A stretch of 64,000 bases of DNA from Cohnella thailandensis (lineage in GTDB: Bacteria > Bacillota > Bacilli > Paenibacillales > Paenibacillaceae): the NCBI RefSeq assembly GCF_014212135.1, contig NZ_JACJVQ010000017.1:372001-436000 (forward strand), in the 5' to 3' direction. A program made the translations under genes and the position numbers. Shown piece after piece: positions 50,441 to 58,355 of this stretch. The notes under the pieces were generated by a model. The model was not told the DNA's origin. It did not search any database and saw nothing but the letters and a program-made list of their open reading frames with translations. How positions within the stretch are numbered: the first letter of the stretch is position 1; the number at the start of each line of letters is the position of its first letter.

Positions 50441-50785
50441 TCAGCTCAGCAGCTGCTTCAAGGCTTGAACCCGTTGGTTCGCTACGTCAAGAATAGCCGG
50501 CGGCACCGGGCTCTCGTACTCGAGGCTGTGCGGGAAAGTGGCGCGGCCGATATACACGTGCTCGATCTGCAGAATCGCGTCCGGATTCTCAAGCTTGCCT
50601 TCCACGGCGCGGGTGTTGATTCGCAGGAAGTATTCGTTGCTGCTCGCGGAATCTACCAGCTTCAAGTCGTATGTAGCGCGGCGGTATTCCCACTGCCAGC
50701 GAACGAAGCCCAGCTTCTCCCCGGATTGGTCCAAATGAGCGAGATCGCTCTTCATTCCTTGCAGTCCCGTATTTTCGAGAATCAT
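50441..50785 (-). CDS. YugN-like family protein
   Basis: 114 residues from the ATG after AAAGGAGGAACCTTA (in-frame codons upstream to 50815 have no site). SDLAHLDQSGEKLGFVRWQWEYRRATYDLKLV...YFLRINTRAVEGKLENPDAILQIEHVYIGRATFPH corresponds to the YugN-like family, a Bacillales cytosolic family of unknown role. It is followed by ftsW on the same strand. Confidence 0.78.
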   Translation of the reverse strand: MILENTGLQGMKSDLAHLDQSGEKLGFVRWQWEYRRATYDLKLVDSASSNEYFLRINTRAVEGKLENPDAILQIEHVYIGRATFPHSLEYESPVPPAILDVANQRVQALKQLLS

Positions 50786-50977
50786 TAAGGTTCCTCCTTT
50801 GGAAAATGCAAACAAGCTTATGTACCCTCCATCATAGACGGTTTAATGGCCTTCTGCAAGCCTATGTGCTTCGGAAGGGCGCACATTCGAGTCCGTTCCG
50901 GGGGAGTTCAGAGGCGGACGATTTTCTGTTACAATAATAAGATACAAATTGGAATGCGAGAGAGGTGCGACGCCGTG

Positions 50978-52153
50978 ATGATTAGAGAAGACACGATGCA
51001 GTCGCTGCATGGCGAGATGATTGAATGGCGCCGGTACTTGCATCGCCACCCGGAACTGTCGTTTAAGGAGTATCGGACGTCCGATTGGCTTGCGGATAAG
51101 CTCGAGTCTTGGGGGCTTCAGGTTAGAAGGGGAGTAGCCGGCACCGGAATCGTGGCTCGGCTCGTCGGGGGACTGCCGGGAAGGACCATCGCGCTTCGCT
51201 CGGACATCGACGCGCTCGCGATTCAAGACGAGAAGACGGTCGAATACGCGTCCTCCGTGCCTGGCGTCATGCATGCTTGCGGACACGACGGCCACATGGC
51301 GGAGCTGCTCGCCGTCGCCTGCTATTATAGCCGACATCAAGCGGAGACCGCCGGGACGAGGGTGTTCTTGTTCCAACCGGGCGAAGAGGTGCTGCCGGGC
51401 GGGGCGATCGGCATGATCCGTGACGGGGCGCTCGAAGGAGTCGACGCTATCTACGGGGTGCATCTTTGGTCGCCGCTGCCTTATGGCGTCGTCGCCACGA
51501 GACCCGGGCCGTTCATGGCTTCGCCGGACGAATTCGAGATTGTCGTGACCGGCAAGGGCGGACACGGAGGCCTTCCTCACCAGAGCGTGGACGCCATTGT
51601 CGCGGGCGCCCATATGGTGACGGCGCTCCAGACCATCGTCTCCCGCAACGTCGATCCGCTGCATTCCGCCGTCGTTTCGGTCGGACGCCTGCAAGCGGGC
51701 ACCGCCAACAACGTGATCGCCGAACGCTGCCTGCTCGCGGGAACGGTGCGAACCTTCGACGAGGAGACGAGACGGTACGTAAGCCGCCGGCTGGAAGAGG
51801 TCGTCCGGCACGTATCCGACATGCACGGCACCAAGGCAAGCTTCGATTTCGTGTTCGGATACCCGCCGGTCGTCAACGACGAATCGGAGGCCGAGAGGGT
51901 GCTTCGGATCGCCGGGGGGCTGGACGGCATCGGGGAAGCGAGAAGGATGGATCCCGTCATGGCCGGCGAAGACTTCTCTTATTACCTTAAGGAAGTGCCG
52001 GGCTGTTTCTTCTTCGTCGGAGCCGGAGCGGCGGACGGAAGCTCCTTCCCGCACCACCACCCGCGATTCGATATCGACGAGCGCGCCATGCTCGACGCGG
52101 CGAGATTGCTGGTCGCCGTCGCCGACGATTCGGCGAGGGATTCGCATTCCTAA
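50978..52153 (+). CDS. M20D amidohydrolase (N-acyl-amino-acid hydrolase family)
   Basis: 391 residues; GTG at 50975 and ATG at 50978 both follow GAGAGGTG. HRHPELSFKEYRTSDWL is the family N terminus. ACGHDGHMAELLA gives the metal Cys/His pair, FLFQPGEEVLPGGA the catalytic Glu pair, and GHGGLPHQSVDAIVAGAHMVTALQTIVSRNVDPL the dimerisation domain; HHHPRFDID supplies the last metal ligand. It removes acyl groups from amino acids or related amides in the cytosol. The upstream frame to 50846 lacks a site. Confidence 0.9.
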   Translation: MIREDTMQSLHGEMIEWRRYLHRHPELSFKEYRTSDWLADKLESWGLQVRRGVAGTGIVARLVGGLPGRTIALRSDIDALAIQDEKTVEYASSVPGVMHACGHDGHMAELLAVACYYSRHQAETAGTRVFLFQPGEEVLPGGAIGMIRDGALEGVDAIYGVHLWSPLPYGVVATRPGPFMASPDEFEIVVTGKGGHGGLPHQSVDAIVAGAHMVTALQTIVSRNVDPLHSAVVSVGRLQAGTANNVIAERCLLAGTVRTFDEETRRYVSRRLEEVVRHVSDMHGTKASFDFVFGYPPVVNDESEAERVLRIAGGLDGIGEARRMDPVMAGEDFSYYLKEVPGCFFFVGAGAADGSSFPHHHPRFDIDERAMLDAARLLVAVADDSARDSHS

Positions 52154-52233
52154 GATTGCTTGGCATGCTCGCCGCCTCCTTCAGGCACACTAGATTCGAT
52201 TGATTATTCTAGTTAGGGAGGAACGGCTGCCCG

Positions 52234-52674
52234 ATGCGCAAAGTATCCGATATTATGAGCAAGGACTGTCAGTGCGTCTCGTCCAAAGACAATCTGTTTG
52301 AATGCGCGATCCTGATGAGGGATCACGACATCGGCTTCGTCCCGGTTCTCGAAGGACGCAAGCTGCTGGGCGTCATTACCGACCGCGACCTCGTCATTCG
52401 CGGCTTCGCGGAGAAGCATTCCGGCTCCGAATCCGTGACGAAGGTGATGTCGGAGGACGTGAAGACGATCTCGCCGCATCTCTCGGTCGACGAGGCGAGC
52501 GCGATCATGGCGGCTAACCAGATTCGCCGGCTGCCGGTCGTGGAGAACGGCCAATTGGTCGGAATCGTGTCTCTCGGCGACCTGGCGATGAGGGAGATTT
52601 TCGTCAATGAAGCGGGAGACGCCCTGAGCGCGATCTCCAGCCACGAAACGCAGACTCCGAATTTTATCCAATAA
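52234..52674 (+). CDS. Two-CBS-domain protein (YhcV-like)
   Basis: 146 residues, a CBS pair only. The first is MRKVSDIMSKDCQCVSSKDNLFECAILMRDHDIGFVPVLEGRKLLGVITDRDLVIRG. The second is VMSEDVKTISPHLSVDEASAIMAANQIRRLPVVENGQLVGIVSLGDLA. CBS pairs bind adenosyl nucleotides. It lacks the ACT domain of AcuB, so it is not the missing acuB. AGGGAGGAA precedes the ATG. Confidence 0.88.
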   Translation: MRKVSDIMSKDCQCVSSKDNLFECAILMRDHDIGFVPVLEGRKLLGVITDRDLVIRGFAEKHSGSESVTKVMSEDVKTISPHLSVDEASAIMAANQIRRLPVVENGQLVGIVSLGDLAMREIFVNEAGDALSAISSHETQTPNFIQ

Positions 52675-52700
52675 TACGTCCCTCCGGACGGCAATTCCGA

Positions 52701-52741
52701 CAAATCCTTTCTTGCGCTCTTCCGAGCCGGGAAAGGATTTG
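52701..52741 (+). terminator. Hairpin after the CBS gene
   Basis: CAAATCCTTTC / GAAAGGATTTG with a 19-nt loop and no T-run; in the leader between the CBS gene and the helicase gene. Confidence 0.35.
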
Positions 52742-52870
52742 CCGGTTATGGGCGAAAATCGAATCGCGTCGAATGTAGCTTGTCGCCCGGTTCGTCAGGC
52801 GGGAGGCTTAATCGGCTTTGAAAATGGACATCATGGGGACAGAACGGAATTTCGTAAGGAGGATCCAGTT

Positions 52871-54571
52871 ATGTCCACGGTGTCCCGTCCCTTGCTTATT
52901 CAATCCGACGGCACGATCATGATGCAAGACCATCATCCCGAAGCGGATGCGGCCCAGGAGCTGCTCCGCGAAATCGCCGAATTGATCAAGCGTCCCGGAG
53001 AGTGGCATACCTACCGGGTCACCTCCGTCTCCCTGTGGAACGCGGCCGCTTCGGGGTGGACGGCGGAGACCGTCTTGGAGCGGCTCGGGAATCTTGCCCG
53101 GTACGGCCTTCCAGCCCTTCTCGTGAAGGAGATTCGCCATTTTATGGGCCGCTACGGAAGCCTGAGGCTGAGAACGCGAGGCGACGAGCTTGAGCTCGCC
53201 GTTCAGGACCCGGGGCTGCTTAAGCAGCTGATGGCCAACAGCAGCTTGGAGGCTTGCTGGCTGAAGAAGCCGGACGGCTTGACCGTAGCAGTCAAGAAAG
53301 AAGCGAGAGGCTGGCTGAAGCGCGAGCTGATCGCCTTGGGCTATCCGGTGATGGACGAAGCGGGTTACCGCTTGGGAGAAGCGCTTCCCGTGAAGCTTAA
53401 GGAGAAGGACGAAGAAGGACGTACCATTCGATTGCGGGATTACCAAGAGAATGCCGTAAGGGCGTTCGCCTTGGGCAAGAACGGAGCGGGGGGAAGCGGA
53501 GTCGTCGTCCTCCCGTGCGGCGCCGGCAAAACGTGGGTGGGCATGGGCGCCTTGGCGAAGCTGCAATGCGAAACGCTGATTCTGACGTCAAACTCCGTAT
53601 CGGTGTCCCAATGGGTTCGCGAGCTGCTGAGGAACACGACCTTGACCGAGAACGAGGTCGGCGAGTACACGGGCGACCGCAAGAACGTAAAGCCCGTTAC
53701 GGTAGCCACTTATCAGATCCTCACCCATCGCAAGTCCAAGGGAGGCGCTTATCCTCATTGGAAGTTATTCGTCGATCGGAACTGGGGTCTCATCATCTAC
53801 GACGAGGTTCATCTGCTTCCGGCTCCCGTCTTCCGCATGACGGCGGATCTTCAAGCGACCCGCCGTTTAGGGCTGACCGCCACGCTCGTACGGGAAGACG
53901 GCAGGGAAGGCGACGTTTTCGCCCTTATCGGACCGAAGAGCTACGACGCTCCTTGGAGGAGCATGGAACGGCAGGGCTGGATCGCGAAGCCTTCGTGCCT
54001 GGAAGTAAGAGTTCCGCTTGCGCCGAATACGGCCTTCCAGTATCGGGAAGCGACCAAACGGCAGAAGCACCGCATCGCCGGCGAGAACCCTCTTAAGATC
54101 GAAGCGGTTCGCAGGCTCCTGTCCCGCCATCCCGAACAGCCGACGCTGATCATCGGCCAATATCTGGACCAGTTGAACTCGGTTGCCCGGGGCTTGAGGC
54201 TGCCGATCATAACGGGAAGCACCCCTCAGTCGGAAAGGCAAAAGCTGTTCGATCGCTTCAACCGCGGCGAGATCAGCGTCCTGGCCGTGTCGAAGGTGGC
54301 GAACTTCGCGGTCGATCTTCCCGATGCCGCCATCGCGATCCAGATCTCCGGCAGCTTCGGCTCGCGCCAGGAAGAAGCGCAGCGGCTCGGGCGGATTCTG
54401 CGCCCTAAGCGCGACGGCCAGGACGTGTATTTCTATTCCCTGATCAGCGACGAGACGGACGAGATCGAATTCGCGCGGCGCAGACAGAGATTCTTGCTCG
54501 AGCAGGGCTACGAATACGAAATCGATTGGCTCGAGGAAGAGGCGATAGCCGGGGAAGAGGCGATGACTTGA
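52871..54571 (+). CDS. XPB-family DNA repair helicase
   Basis: 566 residues from the ATG 8 nt behind AAGGAGG. The N-terminal 170 residues are a damage-recognition-like domain without motifs. SF2 motifs: Walker A VLPCGAGKTW (215-221), DEVH (311-314), LTATLVREDGREG with the XPB RED triplet (341-343), and motif VI EEAQRLGRILRPK. The spacing and RED motif are those of XPB/RAD25 rather than RecQ or UvrB. XPB-like helicases unwind damaged DNA 3'-5'; bacterial ones occur mainly in actinobacteria and some Firmicutes. Coupled to the next gene through a TTGA overlap. Confidence 0.9.
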   Translation: MSTVSRPLLIQSDGTIMMQDHHPEADAAQELLREIAELIKRPGEWHTYRVTSVSLWNAAASGWTAETVLERLGNLARYGLPALLVKEIRHFMGRYGSLRLRTRGDELELAVQDPGLLKQLMANSSLEACWLKKPDGLTVAVKKEARGWLKRELIALGYPVMDEAGYRLGEALPVKLKEKDEEGRTIRLRDYQENAVRAFALGKNGAGGSGVVVLPCGAGKTWVGMGALAKLQCETLILTSNSVSVSQWVRELLRNTTLTENEVGEYTGDRKNVKPVTVATYQILTHRKSKGGAYPHWKLFVDRNWGLIIYDEVHLLPAPVFRMTADLQATRRLGLTATLVREDGREGDVFALIGPKSYDAPWRSMERQGWIAKPSCLEVRVPLAPNTAFQYREATKRQKHRIAGENPLKIEAVRRLLSRHPEQPTLIIGQYLDQLNSVARGLRLPIITGSTPQSERQKLFDRFNRGEISVLAVSKVANFAVDLPDAAIAIQISGSFGSRQEEAQRLGRILRPKRDGQDVYFYSLISDETDEIEFARRRQRFLLEQGYEYEIDWLEEEAIAGEEAMT

Positions 54572-56340
54572 AGCTCGAGGAGACGATGTCCAGACTTCCG
54601 GAGAGCTTGCGCGGGCGGCTCATCTCACACCCGCTTATCGCCGATCGGCTGTCGGCGGAACGTCCTTTGGAGAAGGCGCTCGACCGGGTGTGGGCAAGAA
54701 AGTGGACGGCGAATGCGACTCCCGCGGCCCGGGATATGCTGAAGTGGCTGTTGCGGCGCTTCGGCGCCCGGCCTTTCGCCGAAGCGGAAGCCGAATCTCT
54801 CGCCTTCACGGAGATGGAGGGCCTCTGGACGGGCGCCGAGCTCCGCGTCGCCTTGCTTCGGCTAAGGCTGGACGGCATCCTGTTCGCGGCGCGCAAGCGT
54901 TGGGGGGATCGGCTGCTTTATCTTCCGTCCGATCTTGTCGGGCTTTGGCATTCCGTTCTTTATGCCGACGAGCTCGTTCCTCTTGAACATGAAGATGAAG
55001 AGCGGCTGACGGCAGTGCCGAGCCATGGCCGCAGTCCTCTGTCCATACGGCTTCTAAAGACTTGGGCGGGCATTCGGCATCGGGGCTTCCCGCTGACGGC
55101 GAAGGGAGTTCCGCACAAGGCCAACGTCGCGAGACTCGCCGCGGCCATGGAGACGGCTTCGGACGAGCTTCGGCCTCTCGCGGGAAGCGCGGCCGAGGAA
55201 GGGGCCATGCCGCCCGCTCCCCTTGCCTTGGCGATCGAGTTGGGAATCGAACTGGGAATCCTCGGCAGGGGACCGCGCTCGGTCGAGGCGTTCTCCGGCG
55301 AAGGGCTCGGCTGGTTGGACGGAACGACGGAGGACCTCGACTCCGTTCTCCATTCGATGATCGTGAATCGATACGCTCCGCTGGAACCGGGCCTTCATTT
55401 CGCGGCTCTCTCGCTTAGCGGTCTGGAGCCCCGGCAATGGTACCGGGAGAAAGATCTGCTCCATGCTTTCGGCCTTTCGAATAGGAATTCGCGCGAAGCG
55501 GGGTGGGACGAGTGGATTCGATTGGCCGCGGGTTTCGGCTGGCTCGAGCAGGGCCATATTGGCGGAGAACGGACTCTCCGCTGGAGAATCGATCCCGCGA
55601 TTTCCCTAAGCATGCATCCCCCCGCTTCACGCATGACCGAACGGGAACCGGTTTACCTGCAATCGGATCTCGAGCTTATCGTCCCGCCGGGAGTCCCTTT
55701 TCGAGTTCTTTGGCAATTGGAAGAGGTATGCGAGAGAATCGCGCTGGATACCGTAAGCACGTACCGGCTGACGCGGAATTCCTGCGAACGGGCGCGGCGG
55801 CTAGGCTATACCTTGGAGCGTATCGTGGACGTATTGGAGCGCGCGACGCAGGAGCCGATTCCGGGAATGGTCCGAGGCGCTTTGGAAGACTGGCACCGCG
55901 GTTCGCCGTCATCCGCGGCGGATAGCGTCGCGATTGCCGATCGCGATACGGGGGGCGAACCTGAGCTTTTCCATTGGCTGCCTCGTCCGGATCCCCTGAG
56001 AGATTATGAGCTGGACGGATCCTTCCCGCATCAAGGCGAGCTGTTCCCCGGGCTGCCGTCCGTACCCGCGGCTTGGCTTGCCCAATCGAGGAGCTATCAT
56101 GTTTCTACGCGCAAGGACATGGTGGAGCGAGCGCTCGCCTGGCGAACGTCGCTGCGGATCGGAACGGAAGAGGACGAGATCGCCTTCATTCCGGAGAGAA
56201 TGGAACGCCGCGGCGAGAGCTGGACGGTCGTGGGCCGAGCGCGGGCAGGGAATGCCGATTCGCCGGCGAAAGCCGAAATCGTGGAATTGCCGATGGACCG
56301 AATAAACGAAATCAAGCTGGAGCTTCCGTCCCCATATTGA
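54568..56340 (+). CDS. Helicase-associated protein, partner of XPB-like helicase
   Basis: 590 residues from the TTG overlapping the helicase stop (TTGA) with GAAGAGG 8 nt before; an ATG at 54586 is the alternative. The N-terminal third holds winged-helix-like segments (AARDMLKWLLRRFGARPFAEAEAESLAFTEMEG, ALLRLRLDGILFAARKRWGDRLLYLP). About residues 360-445 (VYLQSDLELIVPPGVPFRVLWQLEEVCER...YRLTRNSCERARRLGYTLERIVDVLERATQEPIPGMVRGALEDW) match the helicase-associated (Helicase_C_3 type) domain also found beside mycobacterial XPB. No catalytic motif is visible. Operon and coupling suggest a regulatory or nuclease-recruiting partner (inference). Confidence 0.75.
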   Translation: MKLEETMSRLPESLRGRLISHPLIADRLSAERPLEKALDRVWARKWTANATPAARDMLKWLLRRFGARPFAEAEAESLAFTEMEGLWTGAELRVALLRLRLDGILFAARKRWGDRLLYLPSDLVGLWHSVLYADELVPLEHEDEERLTAVPSHGRSPLSIRLLKTWAGIRHRGFPLTAKGVPHKANVARLAAAMETASDELRPLAGSAAEEGAMPPAPLALAIELGIELGILGRGPRSVEAFSGEGLGWLDGTTEDLDSVLHSMIVNRYAPLEPGLHFAALSLSGLEPRQWYREKDLLHAFGLSNRNSREAGWDEWIRLAAGFGWLEQGHIGGERTLRWRIDPAISLSMHPPASRMTEREPVYLQSDLELIVPPGVPFRVLWQLEEVCERIALDTVSTYRLTRNSCERARRLGYTLERIVDVLERATQEPIPGMVRGALEDWHRGSPSSAADSVAIADRDTGGEPELFHWLPRPDPLRDYELDGSFPHQGELFPGLPSVPAAWLAQSRSYHVSTRKDMVERALAWRTSLRIGTEEDEIAFIPERMERRGESWTVVGRARAGNADSPAKAEIVELPMDRINEIKLELPSPY

Positions 56341-56435
56341 AGGCGAACTTTAACCGTTGACCGAAACGCCTATTATGGTATGATGAAAATGGAGTTTCGC
56401 ATTAGCCGAAATGATCCTGAAGGTGGGGTGCAACC

Positions 56436-56927
56436 ATGATCGGAGTTTCCGACAACCTCCCCGAGGTCGTTGCGACGGACGGCCTGCTCGAAGGCGAAGC
56501 CGCTGACATGGCGACGCTCTTGTCCCGCGCCTACGAGCTGGGAGAATTGATCAAGCAATCCGCCCTTACGGCGGAATACGTTTATTACAAGGCACAGGTG
56601 GATCGCGACGAGGACGTGAAGGAGCTGACCCGCGAATTCTCCAAAGCGAAGGAGCTGTTCGCGGAATGCGAACGGTTCGGACGATTTCACCCCAGCTACA
56701 ACGAAGCGTTGGAGCGGGTATACGAAGTGCAGGCCAAGCTCGACGGAATCGAGCCGGTCAGAAAGTTCAAAGAAGCGGAGCAATCGGTCGACAGCTTGCT
56801 GCATGAAGTGGCGTTGACGATCGCGCGGTCCGTTTCCGACAGCATCAAGGTGCCGGATAACGATCCGAATCCGAAGGGCTGCGGAAGCGGAGGAAGCTGC
56901 TCCTGCGGCGGAGGCGGATGCGGATGA
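56436..56927 (+). CDS. ylbF: YlbF/YmcA family protein (RicF-like)
   Basis: 163 residues. The helical Com_YlbF domain (ADMATLLSRAYELGELIKQSALTAEYVYYKAQVDRDEDVKELTREFSKAKELFAECERFGRFHPSYNEALERVYEVQAKLD) is followed by a Cys-rich tail CGSGGSCSCGGGGCG. In B. subtilis YlbF (RicF) with YmcA and YaaT forms an Fe-S cluster complex that guides RNase Y mRNA processing and promotes competence, biofilm and sporulation. The tail fits cluster binding. ATG behind GAAGGTGGGG. Overlaps ylbG by 4 nt. Confidence 0.9.
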   Translation: MIGVSDNLPEVVATDGLLEGEAADMATLLSRAYELGELIKQSALTAEYVYYKAQVDRDEDVKELTREFSKAKELFAECERFGRFHPSYNEALERVYEVQAKLDGIEPVRKFKEAEQSVDSLLHEVALTIARSVSDSIKVPDNDPNPKGCGSGGSCSCGGGGCG

Positions 56928-57271
56928 CGGACGATACGATCGAACGGGAGCAGGCGCCGGAGCCTATCCCGCAAGCAACGCAAGAACCGGAGATCGGCGT
57001 AACGAGAATGTTCGGTGATCGGACAGGCTTCATCGTTTGGTACAGCGATTGGAAAGCGGCCAGGGGCCTGGACAAATACGGAACGCTGCACTACCTTTCC
57101 CGCAAGATGCATTATGCCGTGCTCTACGTCAATTCGGACGTGGCGGAGGAGACGCTCAAGAATCTCCAGCGTCTTTCTTACGTCAAGAAGATCGAGCGTT
57201 CCTTCCGGAACGAGATCAAGACGGAATACGAGCGCAACGTGCCGGATAAGACGCGTTTTTACGGGCTGTAA
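56924..57271 (+). CDS. ylbG: YlbG family protein (DUF2129)
   Basis: 115 residues from the ATG overlapping the ylbF stop (ATGA), 9 nt behind GGAGG; ATG at 56918 is too close to the site. The core RTGFIVWYSDWKAARGLDKYGTLHYLSRKMHYAVLYVNSDVAEETLKNLQRLSYVKKIERSFRNEIKTEY is the DUF2129 signature. The N-terminal 30 residues are an acidic extension. Unknown function, but the ylbF-ylbG order is conserved in Bacillales. Confidence 0.9.
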   Translation: MTDDTIEREQAPEPIPQATQEPEIGVTRMFGDRTGFIVWYSDWKAARGLDKYGTLHYLSRKMHYAVLYVNSDVAEETLKNLQRLSYVKKIERSFRNEIKTEYERNVPDKTRFYGL

Positions 57272-57296
57272 GCCGGCATTATATCGTATCGGAACA

Positions 57297-57323
57297 CCTC
57301 GCCTTTGCCAGGCGAGGTTTTTT
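57297..57323 (+). terminator. ylbFG terminator
   Basis: CCTCGCC-TTTGCCA-GGCGAGG then TTTTTTGTTGT. Confidence 0.9.
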
Positions 57324-57399
57324 GTTGTCTTCATAATTTATAAACAAATTTGGCTCTCTAACCGGATATTCTCAGCGAAATACATAATTTCGAGCAATG

Positions 57400-57428
57400 T
57401 AGACATCATTTTCCGCTGCCGATATAAT
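57400..57428 (+). promoter_or_regulatory. Promoter of the response regulator gene
   Basis: TAGACA, 17-nt spacer, TATAAT; 65 nt before the TTG start. The rest of 57272-57493 is AT-rich and has no visible frame. Confidence 0.65.
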
Positions 57429-57493
57429 AAATGTGAAACAAATGTTAGCGAATTTTTAAGAATCGAAACAAATTGCTTAACGAGGTGCTTCCC

Positions 57494-58219
57494 TTGACCA
57501 AAATTCTTGTCATTGAAGATGAGAAGATCATCGGAGAGATGATATCCATGTATTTGACGGATGAGGAATTCTCCGTATGTCGTGTAGAGAGCGGTCAAGA
57601 AGGCATCGATGCCATTAGCAGCTTTGCCCCGGACGTTATCTTGTTGGATCTCATGCTCCCCGATATGGACGGGATAGAACTATGCGAGAAAGTAAGAGCC
57701 TATTCGGACACGCCTATTATTATTATCTCCATGAATTCCAAGGTGAACGAGCGGGTGCGGGCTTTGAATGCCGGCGCGGACGATTATCTCGTCAAGCCCT
57801 TCAGCATGCAGGAATTGAAGGCGAGAATCGGCGTCGCGGTCAGGCGGTACAAGCCTTCCGCGCCTGCGGCGGAGACGGACGTCCGCGCTTACGTCGCGGC
57901 GGGAGCCGCCATGGAGCCGATGTCGGCGAATCACGGGATCACGCTCGATCTGCAGAAAAGATTGCTTGCCGTTCACGGACAGCCGATCGATACGACGTTC
58001 TCCGAATTCGAGCTGATGAAGCTGTTATTCCAGTATCCCGGAAGGGTATTTACGAGAGACGAGCTGATCAACACCCTGAGAGGGATCGACTCCTACGTGA
58101 ACGATCGAGCCATTGACGTCCATATAACGAATCTGCGCAAGAAGCTGGAACTGAATCCGAAGGAGCCCCATTTTATCAAGACGGTCTGGGGCGTCGGGTA
58201 TAAGCTGAACCTCGAATAG
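57494..58219 (+). CDS. OmpR/PhoB-type response regulator
   Basis: 241 residues from a TTG 6 nt behind GAGGTG. Receiver: ILVIEDEKIIGEMI (acidic pocket), phospho-Asp in DVILLDLMLPDMDGIEL, IIISMNSK (Thr/Ser position is Ser) and LVKPF (Lys). Linker of about 25 residues with Ala/Glu. The winged helix (FSEFELMKLLFQYPGRVFTRDELINTLRGIDSYVNDRAIDVHITNLRKKL...TVWGVGYKL) is OmpR-type. It lies 136 nt upstream of the hybrid kinase in the same direction and is its likely partner or cotranscript. Confidence 0.92.
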   Translation: MTKILVIEDEKIIGEMISMYLTDEEFSVCRVESGQEGIDAISSFAPDVILLDLMLPDMDGIELCEKVRAYSDTPIIIISMNSKVNERVRALNAGADDYLVKPFSMQELKARIGVAVRRYKPSAPAAETDVRAYVAAGAAMEPMSANHGITLDLQKRLLAVHGQPIDTTFSEFELMKLLFQYPGRVFTRDELINTLRGIDSYVNDRAIDVHITNLRKKLELNPKEPHFIKTVWGVGYKLNLE

Positions 58220-58355
58220 ATCTCAATCCAACCCCTTCGTCCCAGTTGGTCGGCTGCCCCGGGAGGCAGCGTAAATCGACATGCGAAGGGGAATTTGCTT
58301 TAAGGATATGCAGTTGCGACGACATCTACGGACATTTACCGAAGGGAGGGCAACG

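Noticed and set aside
52234..52674. CBS protein as the missing AcuB
   Set aside because: It is only a CBS pair of 146 residues with no ACT domain and is not linked to acuA-acuC.
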